Positions 25,205-37,807 of a DNA stretch of 64,000 nt are shown piece by piece. Numbering within the stretch: position 1 is the stretch's first letter; each line of letters begins with the position of its first letter. The notes beneath the pieces were generated by a model. The model searched no databases. It saw only the letters and a program-made list of their open reading frames with translations, and was not told where the DNA came from. The DNA is taken from NCBI GenBank assembly GCA_921293015.1, contig OV121094.1, positions 39,368,054 to 39,432,053 on the forward strand, written 5' to 3'. Source of the DNA: Phorcus lineatus (lineage: Eukaryota > Mollusca > Gastropoda > Trochida > Trochidae). The translations under genes were made by a program, and so were the position numbers.

Positions 25205-26590
25205 TCTTAATAATAATAAAAACAATAATGAATATTTATATAGCGCCTGACCTCGTAATTTGAGCACTAGGCGCTTAACATATGAAAATGAATAGGGAGT
25301 ACATACACAAACATGAATACATACACATAACAAAGAAGAGATATTGCAAGAGAAAGTGATAGTGCACAGGATATAGAGAGATAAGGTTGATTCTAGGTGT
25401 CGTTGAAGGTTCGCTGAAAAAGGAATGTTTTAAGAGATGTCTTGAAGGAAGCTTTAGTCAGATGTGAAGGCAGTTGGTTTCATATGAGAGGTCCTTGATA
25501 TTTAAATGAACGTTCGCCGTAGGACTTTGTTTTCACTTTGGGTGTTGAGAGAAGACGTTGGTCTGAGGAACGGAGATTTCTGTGTGGAGTATATAGCTGG
25601 ATCATGTCTGAGATATATTTTGGTGCAGTGTTGTTGAAGTACAAATTTGAAACTGTTGCAATTTTGTACTCAATTCTTGTTGATATGGGCAGCCAGATAA
25701 GTGTGCGGAGTTTAGGGGTGATGTGTTCACATTTAGATGATCTGAAGATGAGACGGGCAGCGCTATTCTGGACCATTTGGAGTTGCTGAATGAGACGTGC
25801 TGGTAGACTTGAGAGGATTGAGTTGCAATAATCTAATCTGGAGAGAATAAAAGACGAAACTAGTGTTATTGTGGCATCGGTTGAAAGATAGTGTCTGATG
25901 GAGCTGATTTTCCTCAGTTCACTGTAACAGGATCTACAAGTGTTTGAGATATGCTGCTTAAAGGAAAGGGTTTGATCAAACTAAACGCCAAGATTTCTGC
26001 ATTGCGTTGAGACATCAATAACTGTTCCATTAAGATTGATAGAGCTTGGAAGAGGGTTTGACTTGAGTACTTTAGTGGGACATATGAATAGAACTTCAGT
26101 TTTGGTATCGTTGAACTTCAGCTTATTGATGGTCATCCATGTTTTTAAGTCAGAGATACATGATTCTGTAGAGGATATGGCGCTTTGAAAATCGCACAAG
26201 TTAAACGATAGATGAAGTTGTACGTCATCTGCAAAAGATTGGTGTAATAGTGGTGAAGAGTCAATTATTGTAGAAACTGGTCTAGTGTACATAATGAATA
26301 AGACTGGGCCTAGTACAGATCCTTGTGGAACACCATATTTCAATTGAACTGGCTGAGAGAAGAGTCCATTTATGTTAACTTTCTGGGTACGAGAAGAGAG
26401 ATAAGAAGTAAACCATCTGGAGACAGCGTTGGTTATTCCAAAAGAGTGTTTTCGTCGAGATATAAGGATAGCGTGATCTATAGTATCGAAAGCTGCAGAG
26501 AGATCCAAGAGTGATAGAATTGAAGTTTTTCCATGGTCGAGTGCTGATAGAAGGTCTTTGGTAATCTTCAGTAGATCTTGTATTTTCCAC
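25205..26590 (-). pseudogene. 5'-truncated LINE (CR1/L2-like) with reverse transcriptase
   Basis: Read on the minus strand, a nearly continuous frame from about 26590 to 25393 encodes a reverse transcriptase. It shows LLDLSAAFDTIDHAIL, GVPQGSVLGPVLF and the catalytic motif as FADD. After it come RLDYCNSIL and LPARLIQQLQMVQNSAARL, typical of CR1/L2-type LINEs (recalled family knowledge). Two premature stops break it: one after the CRNLGV segment at about 25980, and one replacing a Trp codon near 25480. The N-terminal endonuclease is missing. The 3' end (25205-25275) reads 'ggcgctatataaatattca' and closes with an ATT-rich tail. Truncation at the 5' end is as expected for target-primed reverse transcription. 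The plus-strand frame 25538-25789 is its shadow. Confidence 0.88.
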
Positions 26591-26599
26591 AAAGAAAGA

Positions 26600-28050
26600 A
26601 AACATTTGTAACTATTTAATGATTTTTTTATTATCATAAACGATTTAGTTAATGTACATCTATTCTATTTAGTCTTCATTGGAAAATAATAAGTTTGAGA
26701 TAACAAAAAACAGGTATTGAAAAGTACATCATGTTTTTTTAATTTAGTTTTTCTACAAAGATTAGATTTTGTGGAAGACTCATTATCGTTCCTGCATTTA
26801 ATCATTTATGGCATTTTTATTTTAAAGAAAACAAGGCCATATAATTGTTAAGATTGGAAATGTAGATAACAAACTTGAAGAATTCATATTAACATTTTAA
26901 AAATAAATAAGTTATCCAAATAAATAAGTTATCATTCTGTCTAATGTGCGTCATAATTGTTTCACCTTAATTGTAACATATTTCTTTTACTTACAAAATT
27001 TCATATTCCCATAAAAACACTTTGAATGATTTCAAACAGTTTAAGTGCTACTACTTTTCAGGATATGAATGTTTGTTTCCATACTAATAAGCCGCTGAAG
27101 AAAGCATGTTATCTTTTAAGCTGTAGTTTCAGTGTCAGAGGATATGTCCTCAAATCAATTTTCTTATTATCTAGAACCAGATGGAAAAAAACTTGAAACC
27201 TAGATTTTTTTTAACAGACTACTTATATAGTGAAGATTCTTAACTGGTTCAAGAGCTAAGTGACAACCCCCATTGACAGATTCTGGGGACACCAATCAAT
27301 GATTCTGACCTTGACGTTAACATTACACCTAATTACGAAACCATTGCACATGAAGTCTTCAAATAATGAAACCATCTACATAGGGGGTATTACAGACATT
27401 AAGACCACTTTCTTAAATTTGGTTTTTGCTTCATCTCAGGCAACTTTCCCTTTTTCAAATTTTTGACAGACATTTTCAAACAACTCTCTTGCTAATCAGG
27501 CCTCTTACCAAATTAGTAGAAAATAGTAAACTTATCTCATTCTAGTTAATGTAAGTGGAGGGGGACATCACCATGTAAGTGGTGAACACTTGTTGTTGTT
27601 CAGTTCCAGCAAAGGTTTGTTGGTTAAACTGCATTTATATATAACAATGGCGTTCTGGTATTTCTGTCTGCACTACAGCCTGTGTTGGCCATGAATTCAA
27701 TCTCATTAAAATTCATCATTTGAAGAGGGATATTAGAGAGTTCAATTTATTAAATTCTTCAGGGCGAAGTTTCTTTGCAAACAGTTCATACCCAAGGACA
27801 TTCATGAATGGAAGTTGTTGCTTTTTTATCATTGCAAGGACTAAACATTTTAATTTGAGTGAGTGAGTTATCATTTAACACCGGATGGGCTATATCTCAG
27901 CAATGAGCGGCATATTTTAAATTGAGCTGCAGGAACAAGGATCAGTGAATATAATCTTAAATGGGAAAAGCTTTATGGCAACATGAAAAATCCCTGTTGT
28001 TCAGTCTACAACTTGATTTATTATTTCTTTGTTGATATTCTGTCATAGGA
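26600..28050. other. Non-coding stretch with a SINE remnant
   Basis: No gene is visible. At 27866-27935 'gtgagtgagttatcatttaa' followed by 'ctcagcaatgagcggcat' resembles the end of a SINE-like repeat common in gastropods, in inverse orientation. It is short and decayed. Confidence 0.4.
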
Positions 28051-28058
28051 GCTTTCAG

Positions 28059-28313
28059 TAGGGATGTTGCGATACACCGATGCATTGAGAAATATCAGAC
28101 TATTGAAAGTTTGTGTAAATACTCTTTAAGATAAAATACAAAAAAATCATATTCATTAATAAGTTTGGTTGTATTGATGTTTAACTGTTGGTTCGAAACT
28201 TACTCTCTTATTAGAAATATTGACTTAAGATCAGTCAAATGGTATCTCTCCACAATGTCACATTTTCTCTACCGTGATACGTATCGTGAGGCACCTGTAT
28301 CATGACATCCATA
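28059..28313. mobile_element. hAT-like MITE (255 bp)
   Basis: The left end is 'tagggatgttgcgatac' and the right end in reverse complement is 'tatggatgtcatgatac'. The flanking 8-mers are 'gctttcag' (28051-28058) and 'gttttcag' (28314-28321), with one mismatch. A short non-autonomous hAT-type element with no coding content. Confidence 0.8.
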
Positions 28314-28321
28314 GTTTTCAG

Positions 28322-29559
28322 CATATTTGGTCCACATTTTCATCATTATTTTAACAAACACTTTAAAAGGAAATGCTTATTAGTGTTCCCTTTGAATTAG
28401 TTATGGATTGGAATCTGACCTTTACTATTTATTTCATAAAGGAAAAACATTAAATTTTCATGAGGAACAAGAAATAATTTTTTTGTTTTGCATCTAAATT
28501 TCAGAGACAAACTATGTTGTAACCTTATTTAAATTGAAAAGCCTTCTAGCTTTTGTTCCGCAACCTTTCGTTTTTGGCATTGCATGAAACAAAATTGCTG
28601 TTCTTTCACTAATTTATCACCGACAATTGGTTCTCACAATGTTTTCTTATCGAGCGAAAGCGTGCTAGTGTTTGTCAAATTGAAAAAATCTTACCTAAGC
28701 AAATGTTACACCCACAAACAAGATTCAAATGATTTCTTAATAATCGCGTGTTAATAGCAGTATGTATAAATACAGGATTGTCTCCTTGAATCTCCTCAAA
28801 ACATTCCCCCGATACAACTCTTCCTTTAATGGGGCAGTAATGTACATGGGCTTTTTTATTAAATAAAGTCACCTCACAGAAACAAAAATAAATGTTACCA
28901 ATTGAAGGAAAATTAATTTCAATTGAAAGAAGTAGTTTTAAATCAAACCTACCATGTTCATTTGAGCTATGCAAATCCATTTCTCTAAAGCAAATGATTA
29001 AAAGGCGTTCACACTAAAATGGCCAACAGTGCTTTTTGCTTGAAAATTCTCTTATGACTACAGATGATCTGGTTGATTGATGATATGTTTGATACTCTTG
29101 AAATAATACATTTCATGTAAACTTTTTGGGGGGATAATTTGCAGAAGAAAAATTTCAAAAACCATGCTATTGCCCCCATAAATGTTAAACAAAAGGCGTG
29201 CTGGGTTTCAATCAATCTGTGAGTTTAAATGCAATATTTCACCTATTAATATTAAAAATTAAATTAATAAGGAAAATTGATCAATTGGAAGGGACTCTCA
29301 ACTTCTCAATTTATACCAAACTAATGTAAAATGTTATGGACAATTTAAATTTAAGTATTGAATTTGAGTCATGTTTTGAATGTAGACCATGAAATATGAT
29401 CTCGGAATTGATGCACATCTTCGTAAACATATTTCAAGGCCAGACAAAAGCATTTTTTGTACAAAATGTTTAAGTTCAGAATCAAAGCAGAAAACAAAAT
29501 GATTAGGCGAATTCTAGTGTAAATAAAAAAAATTTAAAATATTTTCAGGTGAGCAAATA
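28322..29559. other. Mostly non-coding; one candidate exon inside
   Basis: Apart from the candidate exon at 28695-28984 (-), nothing is recognised. The frame 29009-29215 (-) has no motif or splice borders. Confidence 0.4.
28695..28984 (-). CDS. Candidate internal exon, unknown Cys-containing protein
   Basis: On the minus strand a pyrimidine-rich acceptor ending 'tttgctttag' abuts 28984, and a near-consensus donor 'gtaaga' follows 28695. The 290-bp interval is fully open, about 96 codons with one spare base at each end. The product includes FCFCEVTLF, VHYCPIKGRVVSGECF and LVCGCNICL, with several CxC/CxxC pairs that could bind metal or form disulfides. Composition is less low-complexity than nearby chance frames. 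I do not recognise a family and could not find partner exons. It may be a real lone exon, a transposon-derived fragment or chance. Confidence 0.35.
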
Positions 29560-29730
29560 AGGTATGGTCGAATAGCGCAAGTTCGTTAGTGTTGTAAGTT
29601 CGTTACGTCACTTTAGCACGTGCTATTTCGCACACCGTTAAGTTTACATATGATTACATATAAGGTAAGCAATCAAGAGATCAAAGCCGATCATCGGACA
29701 CCGTAACAAGCAGAAATGATGTTCTACCAG
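29560..29730 (+). promoter_or_regulatory. Candidate promoter and first-exon region
   Basis: A locally CpG-richer block contains repeated 'gttcgtta', a 12-bp palindrome 'tagcacgtgcta' with an E-box core, and a strong donor 'ccag|gtgaga' after 29730. The donor is preceded by a short ATG-led frame (MMFYQ). It could be a 5' exon of a + strand transcript, possibly the zinc-finger gene downstream. This is inference only. Confidence 0.22.
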
Positions 29731-30689
29731 GTGAGATTCACTTGTAAATACATTTAATATGATAAAAATGTGTGAAAAAGTTAAGTAAAACATTTATCAA
29801 ACTTTATTGATTCATAAAAATGTATAAAACAAACTCAATTGAAAAATAACAACCGACCAGCGTTACGTAGAGTCAGGGCTGTCATCACAACAAAGCAGCA
29901 TACTACTAGTTGCACAACTAATCAAATACAGGCACTAACAGATGTCTATTGGCTTAATCAAAAGTGAATGAATTTGTTCTCAAAAGGGAAAAAAACAAAA
30001 TATGTTTTGTCACATTTACTTACGCATTCACATGAATTGATATTCATTATTGAATTCAAATATTGTGTAAAATTAAAGAACAATAATATCCAGATTTTTC
30101 CATGAAATTTTTTTAGGTTAAAACATATTTTCATTTATTTCAGGTGAACATAAATTGAAATTGAACTTACAAAGTTCAGTTAACAGATTTGGTGACATCT
30201 TGTAATGTTCCCATTTCCTCGCTGACATTGAAAAGTGACTGAAAATTTAACTTCATTTTCATGATGTACTTACATGTAAATATGAATGTAGATGGATATT
30301 CAGATTTTTTGAATAAATGATTAATGACAACTTTCCATTTCAAATTTCCTTATGGAATTATTTTTACTTTGATTTAAGAAAATTTTTATATCCTTATGAA
30401 ATAATTGTTATAACCTCATTAAATAGTTGTTATATCCATAAGTGAAAAATTGTTATATCCTTTATGAGAAAATATAATTACCAAATTAAAAAAATGTGAA
30501 AACAGTGTTTTTTTCATTTATTTCATTTTTTTACAAAAGAAGCTCACGAAAACCATATATTTGTAGTAAGGATATTATATAATACAAACTTTCGATAAAA
30601 ACAATATTATTCACTAACTGTATCAGCAGAGGGTCGCATGTTATTTGTTTCTATTTACGTTGTCGGAAGGAAAGCATTAGAAATGTGAC

Positions 30690-30735
30690 GTCACGAACTT
30701 GAAGCTCGATATGGCGGCATCTGAATTTTGACAAT
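30690..30735 (+). promoter_or_regulatory. Candidate promoter: CRE plus YY1-like site
   Basis: A perfect cAMP-response element core 'tgacgtca' lies near 30687-30695, about 20 bp before 'gatatggcggcat' near 30708, which matches the YY1-type ATGGCGGC motif often found at transcription starts. The ATG-led frame closes after six codons, so no protein is called. Confidence 0.28.
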
Positions 30736-30821
30736 AAAGTTTCAACAGGTTGGTAATGTAATATTTAATGATGAAGCTTCCGTGAAACCTTACATTTGAA
30801 GGGAAGAAGCAATGTTTTACG

Positions 30822-32360
30822 CAAGTGATGATTATTAGACGATGTTACAAAATATTTTTTGAGCTTTTTGACTTCGTTCGCTTAGCATCACGGAATACAA
30901 ACACTCGAGGGTATAGAAATAGATAAAAACATTATAATTTCCCCCCTTTGTTAAGTAGGGGGGGGGGGGGGTCAAATTTTACCATCTTTTAATCAGGGAG
31001 ATGATCAGTAGCATTTTTTTTATTAGTCAAAATCATGTTTAAAGTTTCTGTAAATCAGCTCATATTTTGGGTCTAATGTATTTTTCTCCATAGATTGAGA
31101 TCTGAATTTGAACCATTAATAATCAGACCTGATGCATCAACTTTTAATCAAAAACTTTTGGTAATTTTTTAGCTCATCAGATCCGAAAGATCTTCAGACC
31201 TTGTCCATCATCTGGGGTCTGTCAGTCATCGGATGTCGTCCGTAAAATTTTACATTTTAGATGTGCAAGAACTGCTACAGCAAACCTGAAAATTTGTGGC
31301 TATGAACCTTGCACTAAGGTGTTCCGAATCTGTAACTTTGAGCATGGCAGCAGTTTTCCCTTAAATTTTCAAAAAATTATCTCAGTATCCAGTTGGCGTT
31401 GGAGGCCAAAGTTTTATTGGTAACATCTTTGTGATATGAAGACTCAAATCTAATAGTGACTGGTAACAGCAATGATCTGACTTCTTCAAACGATGATCTG
31501 ACATTATGCGCACTCGTGGGTTGTTGTTGTTGCTCAGACAACGCTCTCCATGGATCCCAAGGATCATGAATGCTGCTTGTTGTCAGTATAAATAAAACGA
31601 TCTAATCATAAGTAGAACATTTTTCTTCTCTTGCAAATGCATTTCTTAAGTCATTTCATTATTCAGGAAGAATGTATGTTATCACTTGTTGTACTACATG
31701 TGACAGTATAACTTCTCTACCTTAAACCCTAAATCACCTCACCTCACCTCACCTCAAATTTATCTATGAAAAATTATATGTAAATATTTCACTTGGCATT
31801 GTCAATAAAAAAATTCTATTCAAAAATCAATGAAAGTGTCACATGATCTGTTACATAATTTATGTAAGTTTAATTGCAAGAACTTAATCCTTCCACAGCA
31901 GGTTGCTCACCAATCGTTGATTCCTGCCGCCATCGTCGTTGATCATTGCATCATTCCATTTCTAATAAATACGACAATATCACTTTTGACATAAAACAAA
32001 ATTTGATCTAAATGCCAGTTTACTGTTGTTTTTTTCAATCTTTAAAACCGTAAACTATGTGAAATCAATTTTTTCTTGGTTTGAATATTTTCTACTTTCA
32101 TCTTTTTTTTATAAAAGTTATGAAGCAGATTTTTCCGTGAAAGCTGATGTCACCTCATTGACTTTTTCTGATGTTACTATTGCTGTTTTATGTCAGAACC
32201 ATTGTTTCATGATGTCATTAAAAAAAGTACTTTATTTCAATGAATAATGTGAACAAGTGCATTGTATATATCCTCGAGTGTTTGTATTCCGTGATGCTAA
32301 GCGAACGAAGTCGAAAAGCTCGAAAAATATTTTGTAACATCGTCTAATAATCATCACTTG
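30822..32360. mobile_element. Element with about 93-bp inverted ends (1.54 kb)
   Basis: The segment 30822-30914 ('caagtgatgattattagacg' ... 'cactcgaggg') is repeated in reverse complement at about 32266-32360 with only a few mismatches. The long, well-conserved ends suggest a fairly recent non-autonomous DNA transposon. The interior has no transposase frame. It contains a poly-G run at 30958, a 'cagatccgaaagatc...' repeat fragment near 31170 and a (cacct)n run at 31731-31753. No clear target duplication is seen, so the superfamily is unassigned. Confidence 0.75.
30958..30971. repeat. Poly-G tract (14)
   Basis: Fourteen consecutive G inside the inverted-repeat element. Confidence 0.9.
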
Positions 32361-34501
32361 ATGATGAAGTAAGGTTGTTTGAAAAAGTAAAATATGTAAT
32401 AAATAATACCACAAAGTGTCAACGAAATTCAACTTATTTTTAGATTAAACTCAAAACATAATAAATGTCTTTGTAGTTGCATTTATGTTATTTCTCCATT
32501 CATTAACTTGTAAAAAAGTTCCACTATGTTTCATCGCACATTCACAAGGACAAATGCCCTCAAAGTCACAATCTTGTACCAGATGTTTGTTGTTGTTTAA
32601 AACTCTTATGACCATGGTTTCAAGTTCTATTGACCACGTTGCCAAATTGAATATCAAAAGACTTATCATAAATATTGATGATTACATGGTAGTACATTGT
32701 TTGGTCAAAGCCTTTAATCCATCCCTCGTACATCTTATAGATCTGATTTGAAACACAAACAATTTATTGATAAACTTAGATAAATTTAGCTAATAAGCCA
32801 AATATAAAAGACTTACATTGTGTAATCATCACTAATTACTAGTAATTAATTATTTCATCTGATTTATAATGAGTTCTATTGGTACCATTTATTATTTAAT
32901 TAGTACTATTGAGTGGAAAGCAGTGTCTGAAATAAAAATTTCAAACTATCAAGCCTAAACATTGTCAAAATCAAAGCAAAATCCTCTAAAATTACGAGCA
33001 AAAGTTGTCAAAGGGGCCTAACTTCATTGAATTCTGTTAAGTTTTAAATAGGATTCGATAACATTGAAAACAAACAAAAGTTTTGACAAAAACAATAAAG
33101 AATAACCTAAATCTATTGGAAGTTGATAGATTTTTACCGAAGTCTTAATAAAATGATCTGCCTTATAGTATGCAGACATTGTGCAAAAATGGTAATGATG
33201 ATAAGTCACATGAATATTTTATCTGATAAATGTGATAGCAGTGCTGATGAAATGATGATTCATTTGTTCATATTGACTTAATACATTGAACCTTATTGGA
33301 ATCTATTACACAATTGTAGTTATAAACAGATGCCTTTTTATGTAAGTGAGTAAGCTAGCTTCTACATCTGTTACAAGTAGTGTTTGTAGGTTGTGAACTT
33401 GTTAAGGTTCCTTAACCTCCTAGCCAAATCTCTGTGATAGGATTTGCTTGACGCCAGACAGTTTCCATTTCTATGGTCATATAGTCAAAGCATGGTGGTC
33501 TTCCATGAAGTCAGTCAAGAAGTTTTAGTCGATTCTTAATTATAAGTCTTTATGATCAAGCAGCAATTTGGCAGGGTTGACTGACTATGCCAGATGCAAA
33601 TGGCAAGCTTCAAATCATCGGTATAAATATATATATGAGTCTGAGCAGAACTTTGTCCTAGTCTACTACTAGTTTTGGTAACCTTGACTTTGTTTTCAAG
33701 GTCACCAAATGATATCTCATGAAACATTTGACTGCTTGTTTTCTTTCTATTATGGGAGTACATTTTCAAGTCACTTGCGCTATCTGAACTGTTCAAAGGT
33801 GTTTTTTTGTTCTTATTTGAAAAATAAATACCTACAAATTTTCATTGATCTTATTCAATTCTTTTTTGCTATGGTGACAAAGCAATGTTTATGCAAGGTC
33901 TTGTTTACTGTCCAGAAATAAGCTGAATTGATCATTCTTAATTACTAATGGTTATACAAAATATACCATCCAAGTAATTTTAAAAATCTGTATCAAAATG
34001 TCTTTAAAACATCAAACTTCACAAAGAACATGGAGATCGTCATCCATACAGTTCTTGTTTGATTTCCAACGTCTAAAATGTCATGGAGAGTAGTACAAAT
34101 TTGAGAAGCTGTCATGTTATAGTATTACATGATGACATGTGGCATGTAGTATTATCTAGTGTTGATAATTCAGGCATTTCATGACATGATACCCAGCACT
34201 ATATTAAAAAAATGACAGTTCTATGCGATGGGTGTTATGATACCCTTTTGTCATATTTTTGGTAGAAAAACAGCCATAAAGTTTTGACAAAACCTTGATT
34301 TTTAGGAGATACAAAAGAAAGTTAAAGTCAGCGATACTTATCGCTATATAAACAATGTCATCACAATATGTATATCGTCAGATTAACTATCACTATTCAC
34401 AACTGTAAACTAATAAAGACATTTATGAGGAACACTTGTTCAAGTTTAATTTTATTTCTGAGTGATTATCAATTATCCGAGTGGTTATTCTTGCCCTGCA
34501 G
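32361..34501. other. Non-coding stretch before the zinc-finger exon
   Basis: AT-rich DNA, probably intron or upstream sequence of the zinc-finger gene. The frames 32485-32751 (+), 33536-33796 (-) and 33709-33921 (+) lack domain motifs, and no upstream zinc-finger exon was found here. Confidence 0.4.
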
Positions 34502-34686
34502 GAGAAAAGCCTTACCGATGTAACCAGGAGGGATGTGATAGAGCCTTCGCCCAGTTGTCCAATCTGCAGCATCACCTGCGTAACCATGACGACCAGGTGA
34601 AAAAGGCGGGCAACAAACAGTTCAAATGTGTCATCTGCCACCGCAGCTACACTAATGAGAGTAGTCTCAAATCTCACACGCTCAAG
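34502..34686 (+). CDS. C2H2 zinc-finger transcription factor, internal exon
   Basis: A 185-bp exon bounded by 'ccctgcag' and the donor 'gtaggt'. It starts inside a Gly codon, giving (G)EKPYRC, the standard linker between C2H2 fingers, so at least one more finger lies upstream. One complete finger has the form C-x4-C-x12-H-x3-H (CNQEGC ... AFAQLSNLQHHLRNH). After a linker (DDQVKKAGNKQ) a second begins, CVICHRSYTNESSLKSH, whose last His is in the next exon. The FAQLSNLQ finger core resembles the ZNF362/384, rotund and datilografo-type nuclear factors, but exact orthology is not settled. The exon ends in phase 0 and joins 39901. The role would be sequence-specific DNA binding in the nucleus. The opposite-strand frame 34423-34677 is a shadow. 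Confidence 0.93.
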
Positions 34687-35592
34687 GTAGGTATCTAAAA
34701 AGTATAAAGATTTGGGAATTTTTTAAGCATATTATTGTTTTTAAAGTTACGACATTTATCTTTACTTGCTATATAAACAAATAATGAAGCGAACATACAA
34801 ATTTCATTTTCAATGTCAGAAAATTGATGAAAATTATATATGCGTTCAGAACAGTCTTATTTTTATTGAAAAATTTATGAATGGGTTGAACAAAATGATG
34901 CAGATAATTATAAAATTACTTTTCTTGATGACAAGAAAATAGTGTTAAACTGCATTGTATAAGTAATGTTTCAGTCTCACAAGGGGATGAGGTTATGTCA
35001 TCTGCAGGTACTTCTTTGTCTGGAACTTTTGTACATGCAGTACGGTTTAGATAGAATTGTCCCTTTTAAGTCTGAGGTTTAAATCTCACCCGGGAATGGG
35101 AACATTGTTGTAATTAGGGAACCATTTGTAGGAACTTTTCTACATTGAGAGGGTTTGAGTAGAGAAGAGCCTGTCATATTGGTGTCCAGTCCGCCATCTT
35201 GTTTTAGGGGGAATGACAAGATAAAAGCACTGTACTTTTACTGTTTTTACAATATGATGATATTTCAACAAACTAACTAATGATAAATGATAAGACTAAT
35301 CAAGGATGCCTTGTTATACCATATCAAGTGTTTTTCACACTCATAGTGACGAAGAATGACATCACTTCTCATTGTCGTTTTATTTTCACCAAGTTGGTGC
35401 GCTTCTTTATATATATATTCAATTGTCAAGTCTAGGTCAACAATTACCCTCATTATGAGTCACTTAGTTTCAACTAAGTTGTGAAATATTTATGTACCAA
35501 TAAGATACATGTATTACTGGAATGCCCCCATGAATTTCAATTTAACAAAAAATACTAACAATGGACTTTTGTTTTAAGCCTGAGATTTACTG

Positions 35593-36599
35593 TATAATAA
35601 AGTGTAAAAGGCGAGTTTTTTATACCAGAAATTGAAGGGTCAAGAAGGGGGGTCACTTACATACAAGGTCTATGTTTCAAACCTAAAAATTCTGAAGTTA
35701 GGTACGCCTAACCATCTGCTGGCCAAGGGAGACGAACAGACTTGCTGAGATGGACTCGTATTCGTGACAAGATGACAATGTTATAATACCACAACAGATA
35801 AAAAGGAGGACGAGATGAAAACGAGGTGCTATCTAATCCAAAACCTACAAAGCCAAGTCAGTCATTCAATAAGACTTGATTGCAAACCTTTGACTTGCTA
35901 AATTTTGACTAAAACCTAAATGTCATTTTTGTCAGGCATATAGCCTAATTAATCTTATCGATCGGCACCATTTTTAATGTTAGCTATAAAAATTACTGCC
36001 ATATATGAACATTAACTGAGGCCTACTGCCCTGATCTAACGTTTCAAAGTGTTACATCTATCATAACAATTAATTATGAAAATGAATTAAATAAAATAGT
36101 AATTGTAATTTTTTTTAAACTTGTCACATGACCTTGTTTCCTAAGAAATAATAATCTCAAACCAAAGCGCAATTTATCACATGTTAAACTTAAGTGTAGT
36201 CACATGACCTGATTTTCTTAGAAACTTTAATCACGAACCGATTTGCAATTTGTGACATAGATTTGTTTCTTTACATTTCAAGTACGTCAAACACCAGCAA
36301 AAACGTATGTATTTTTTTTTTATGGTAAATTTACAATATTCCCTTATAAAACAAATCCTTATTACAAAACACTGACGTATTGCTACTCACTTTAAAAATT
36401 ACTGATACATAACCTAACCGTAGCTAAATCTCTCAACGTGCCGCTTGCTTCATGTCGACCTGCCTCCAAGACGTGCTAGTAGGGGGGGGGGGGGGGGCGT
36501 CGCCTTATATACGAGGTACTAGTATATGATTTTGACAGCATTTTGGGGGCTGAGAAAGGGGGTCGCCTTATACACGGTCGCCTTATACATTTTAATATA
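35593..36599. mobile_element. Tigger/pogo-like non-autonomous element (about 1 kb)
   Basis: The left end 'tataataaagtgtaaaaggcga' pairs with the reverse complement of the right end, 'tatattaaaatgtataaggcga'. The right flank contains repeated 'tcgccttata', a phrase typical of Tigger-type ends (recalled, moderate certainty). Internally, two related blocks of about 80 bp with 'cacatgacctgatttt' style occur at 36122-36245. No transposase frame is present. Confidence 0.6.
36482..36497. repeat. Poly-G tract (16)
   Basis: Sixteen G in a row, located just before the 'cgtcgccttatata' end of the Tigger-like element. Confidence 0.9.
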
Positions 36600-37807
36600 C
36601 GATAGTCTCACCAGGGAGTGGGGAAGCATGTTGTCTACAGGGAACCGTTTGCAGGGAACCATTCTACATATAGTAGGGGTTTAGCACATTCCTTTCTCTA
36701 GTGCATGGTCAGGTTTTACCACAAATGATAGAAATGATGAAGTGCAGGCTGCTCAGGCTAAACAGAACACAAACATATTTTCCACATAGTATTTAGAATA
36801 CAGGGATTGGGAAAGACATCCTTGATAATGGGCTGATTAAGGCTTTTAATCAATTATGGAATTTTGAAAGTGCCGTGGCGTTACCCTTTATAGCAAAAGT
36901 AAAATTTCTTATCTAAATGGGCCATTTTTTCACCTAATGTGCAAAATGGTCCATGGTCCCTTCCTTTCCAAATCCCTGAAAATCCTTAATATCTTATGAG
37001 AGCAGAAATAATTGACAGATATGTTGCATAGAAATAATTACAAGATTACTTTAAAAAATTGAAATGTGAAAGATTAAGACACAATGACAGACATCGAGAT
37101 ACTTAAAAGCAAAGATAGATATAGAGAATTTGTAATGAAGTAAATGTTAACAATATTTAGATTTTTTAATTCTTTCAATTTCTTCCTTTCTGTGTAATTA
37201 AAATTCATGAAACCTTATTATGAGTATCATCTAAGTAAAAATTACTATTCTGAAGTATTGATGTCAATGCATATGCTTTATGCAAGGGAGATAATCATCT
37301 TATCAGAGATTTCACTACCACTAGTGAAATGTCAAATTCTTTTAAAGGGCAAACTCTTCTCACTCGATATTTACTGTAGTTAATAAAAGATACTCTTACT
37401 TCATAGATAATATCTTTAAAAAAGGTTGTTGAACACAATTGTGTGTAAGAGAAGAGTTTTTTTTGACATTTCAATTGCGAAAAATGGTTTATGAATCTGG
37501 CATTCAATGTGACCTTCAATTGATGGCATGACATTGTAAAATGTTTAGTCTTTTTCGCATATATATCATAGACTTTTGGTGATAAATAGAAATGTCACTC
37601 ACTATCAGGAATTACTTATTATTTTTAACCCTCAGAGAAAAATAGAAGTGGGTATTGTCATGGTGATATCCGTCCTAAAAAGGGATACTTGTCTTGCGAG
37701 ATGAACTGCTGCCACAGTCGTTTTGATCAATCTTTCCAAAACATTATACATGCTTTATAGGATATAGTGGTGTAACGATTCATCGAATGTATCAATATTT
37801 GTTATTG

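Noticed and set aside
25538-25789. 83-residue plus-strand protein
   Set aside because: Opposite strand of the LINE reverse-transcriptase frame.
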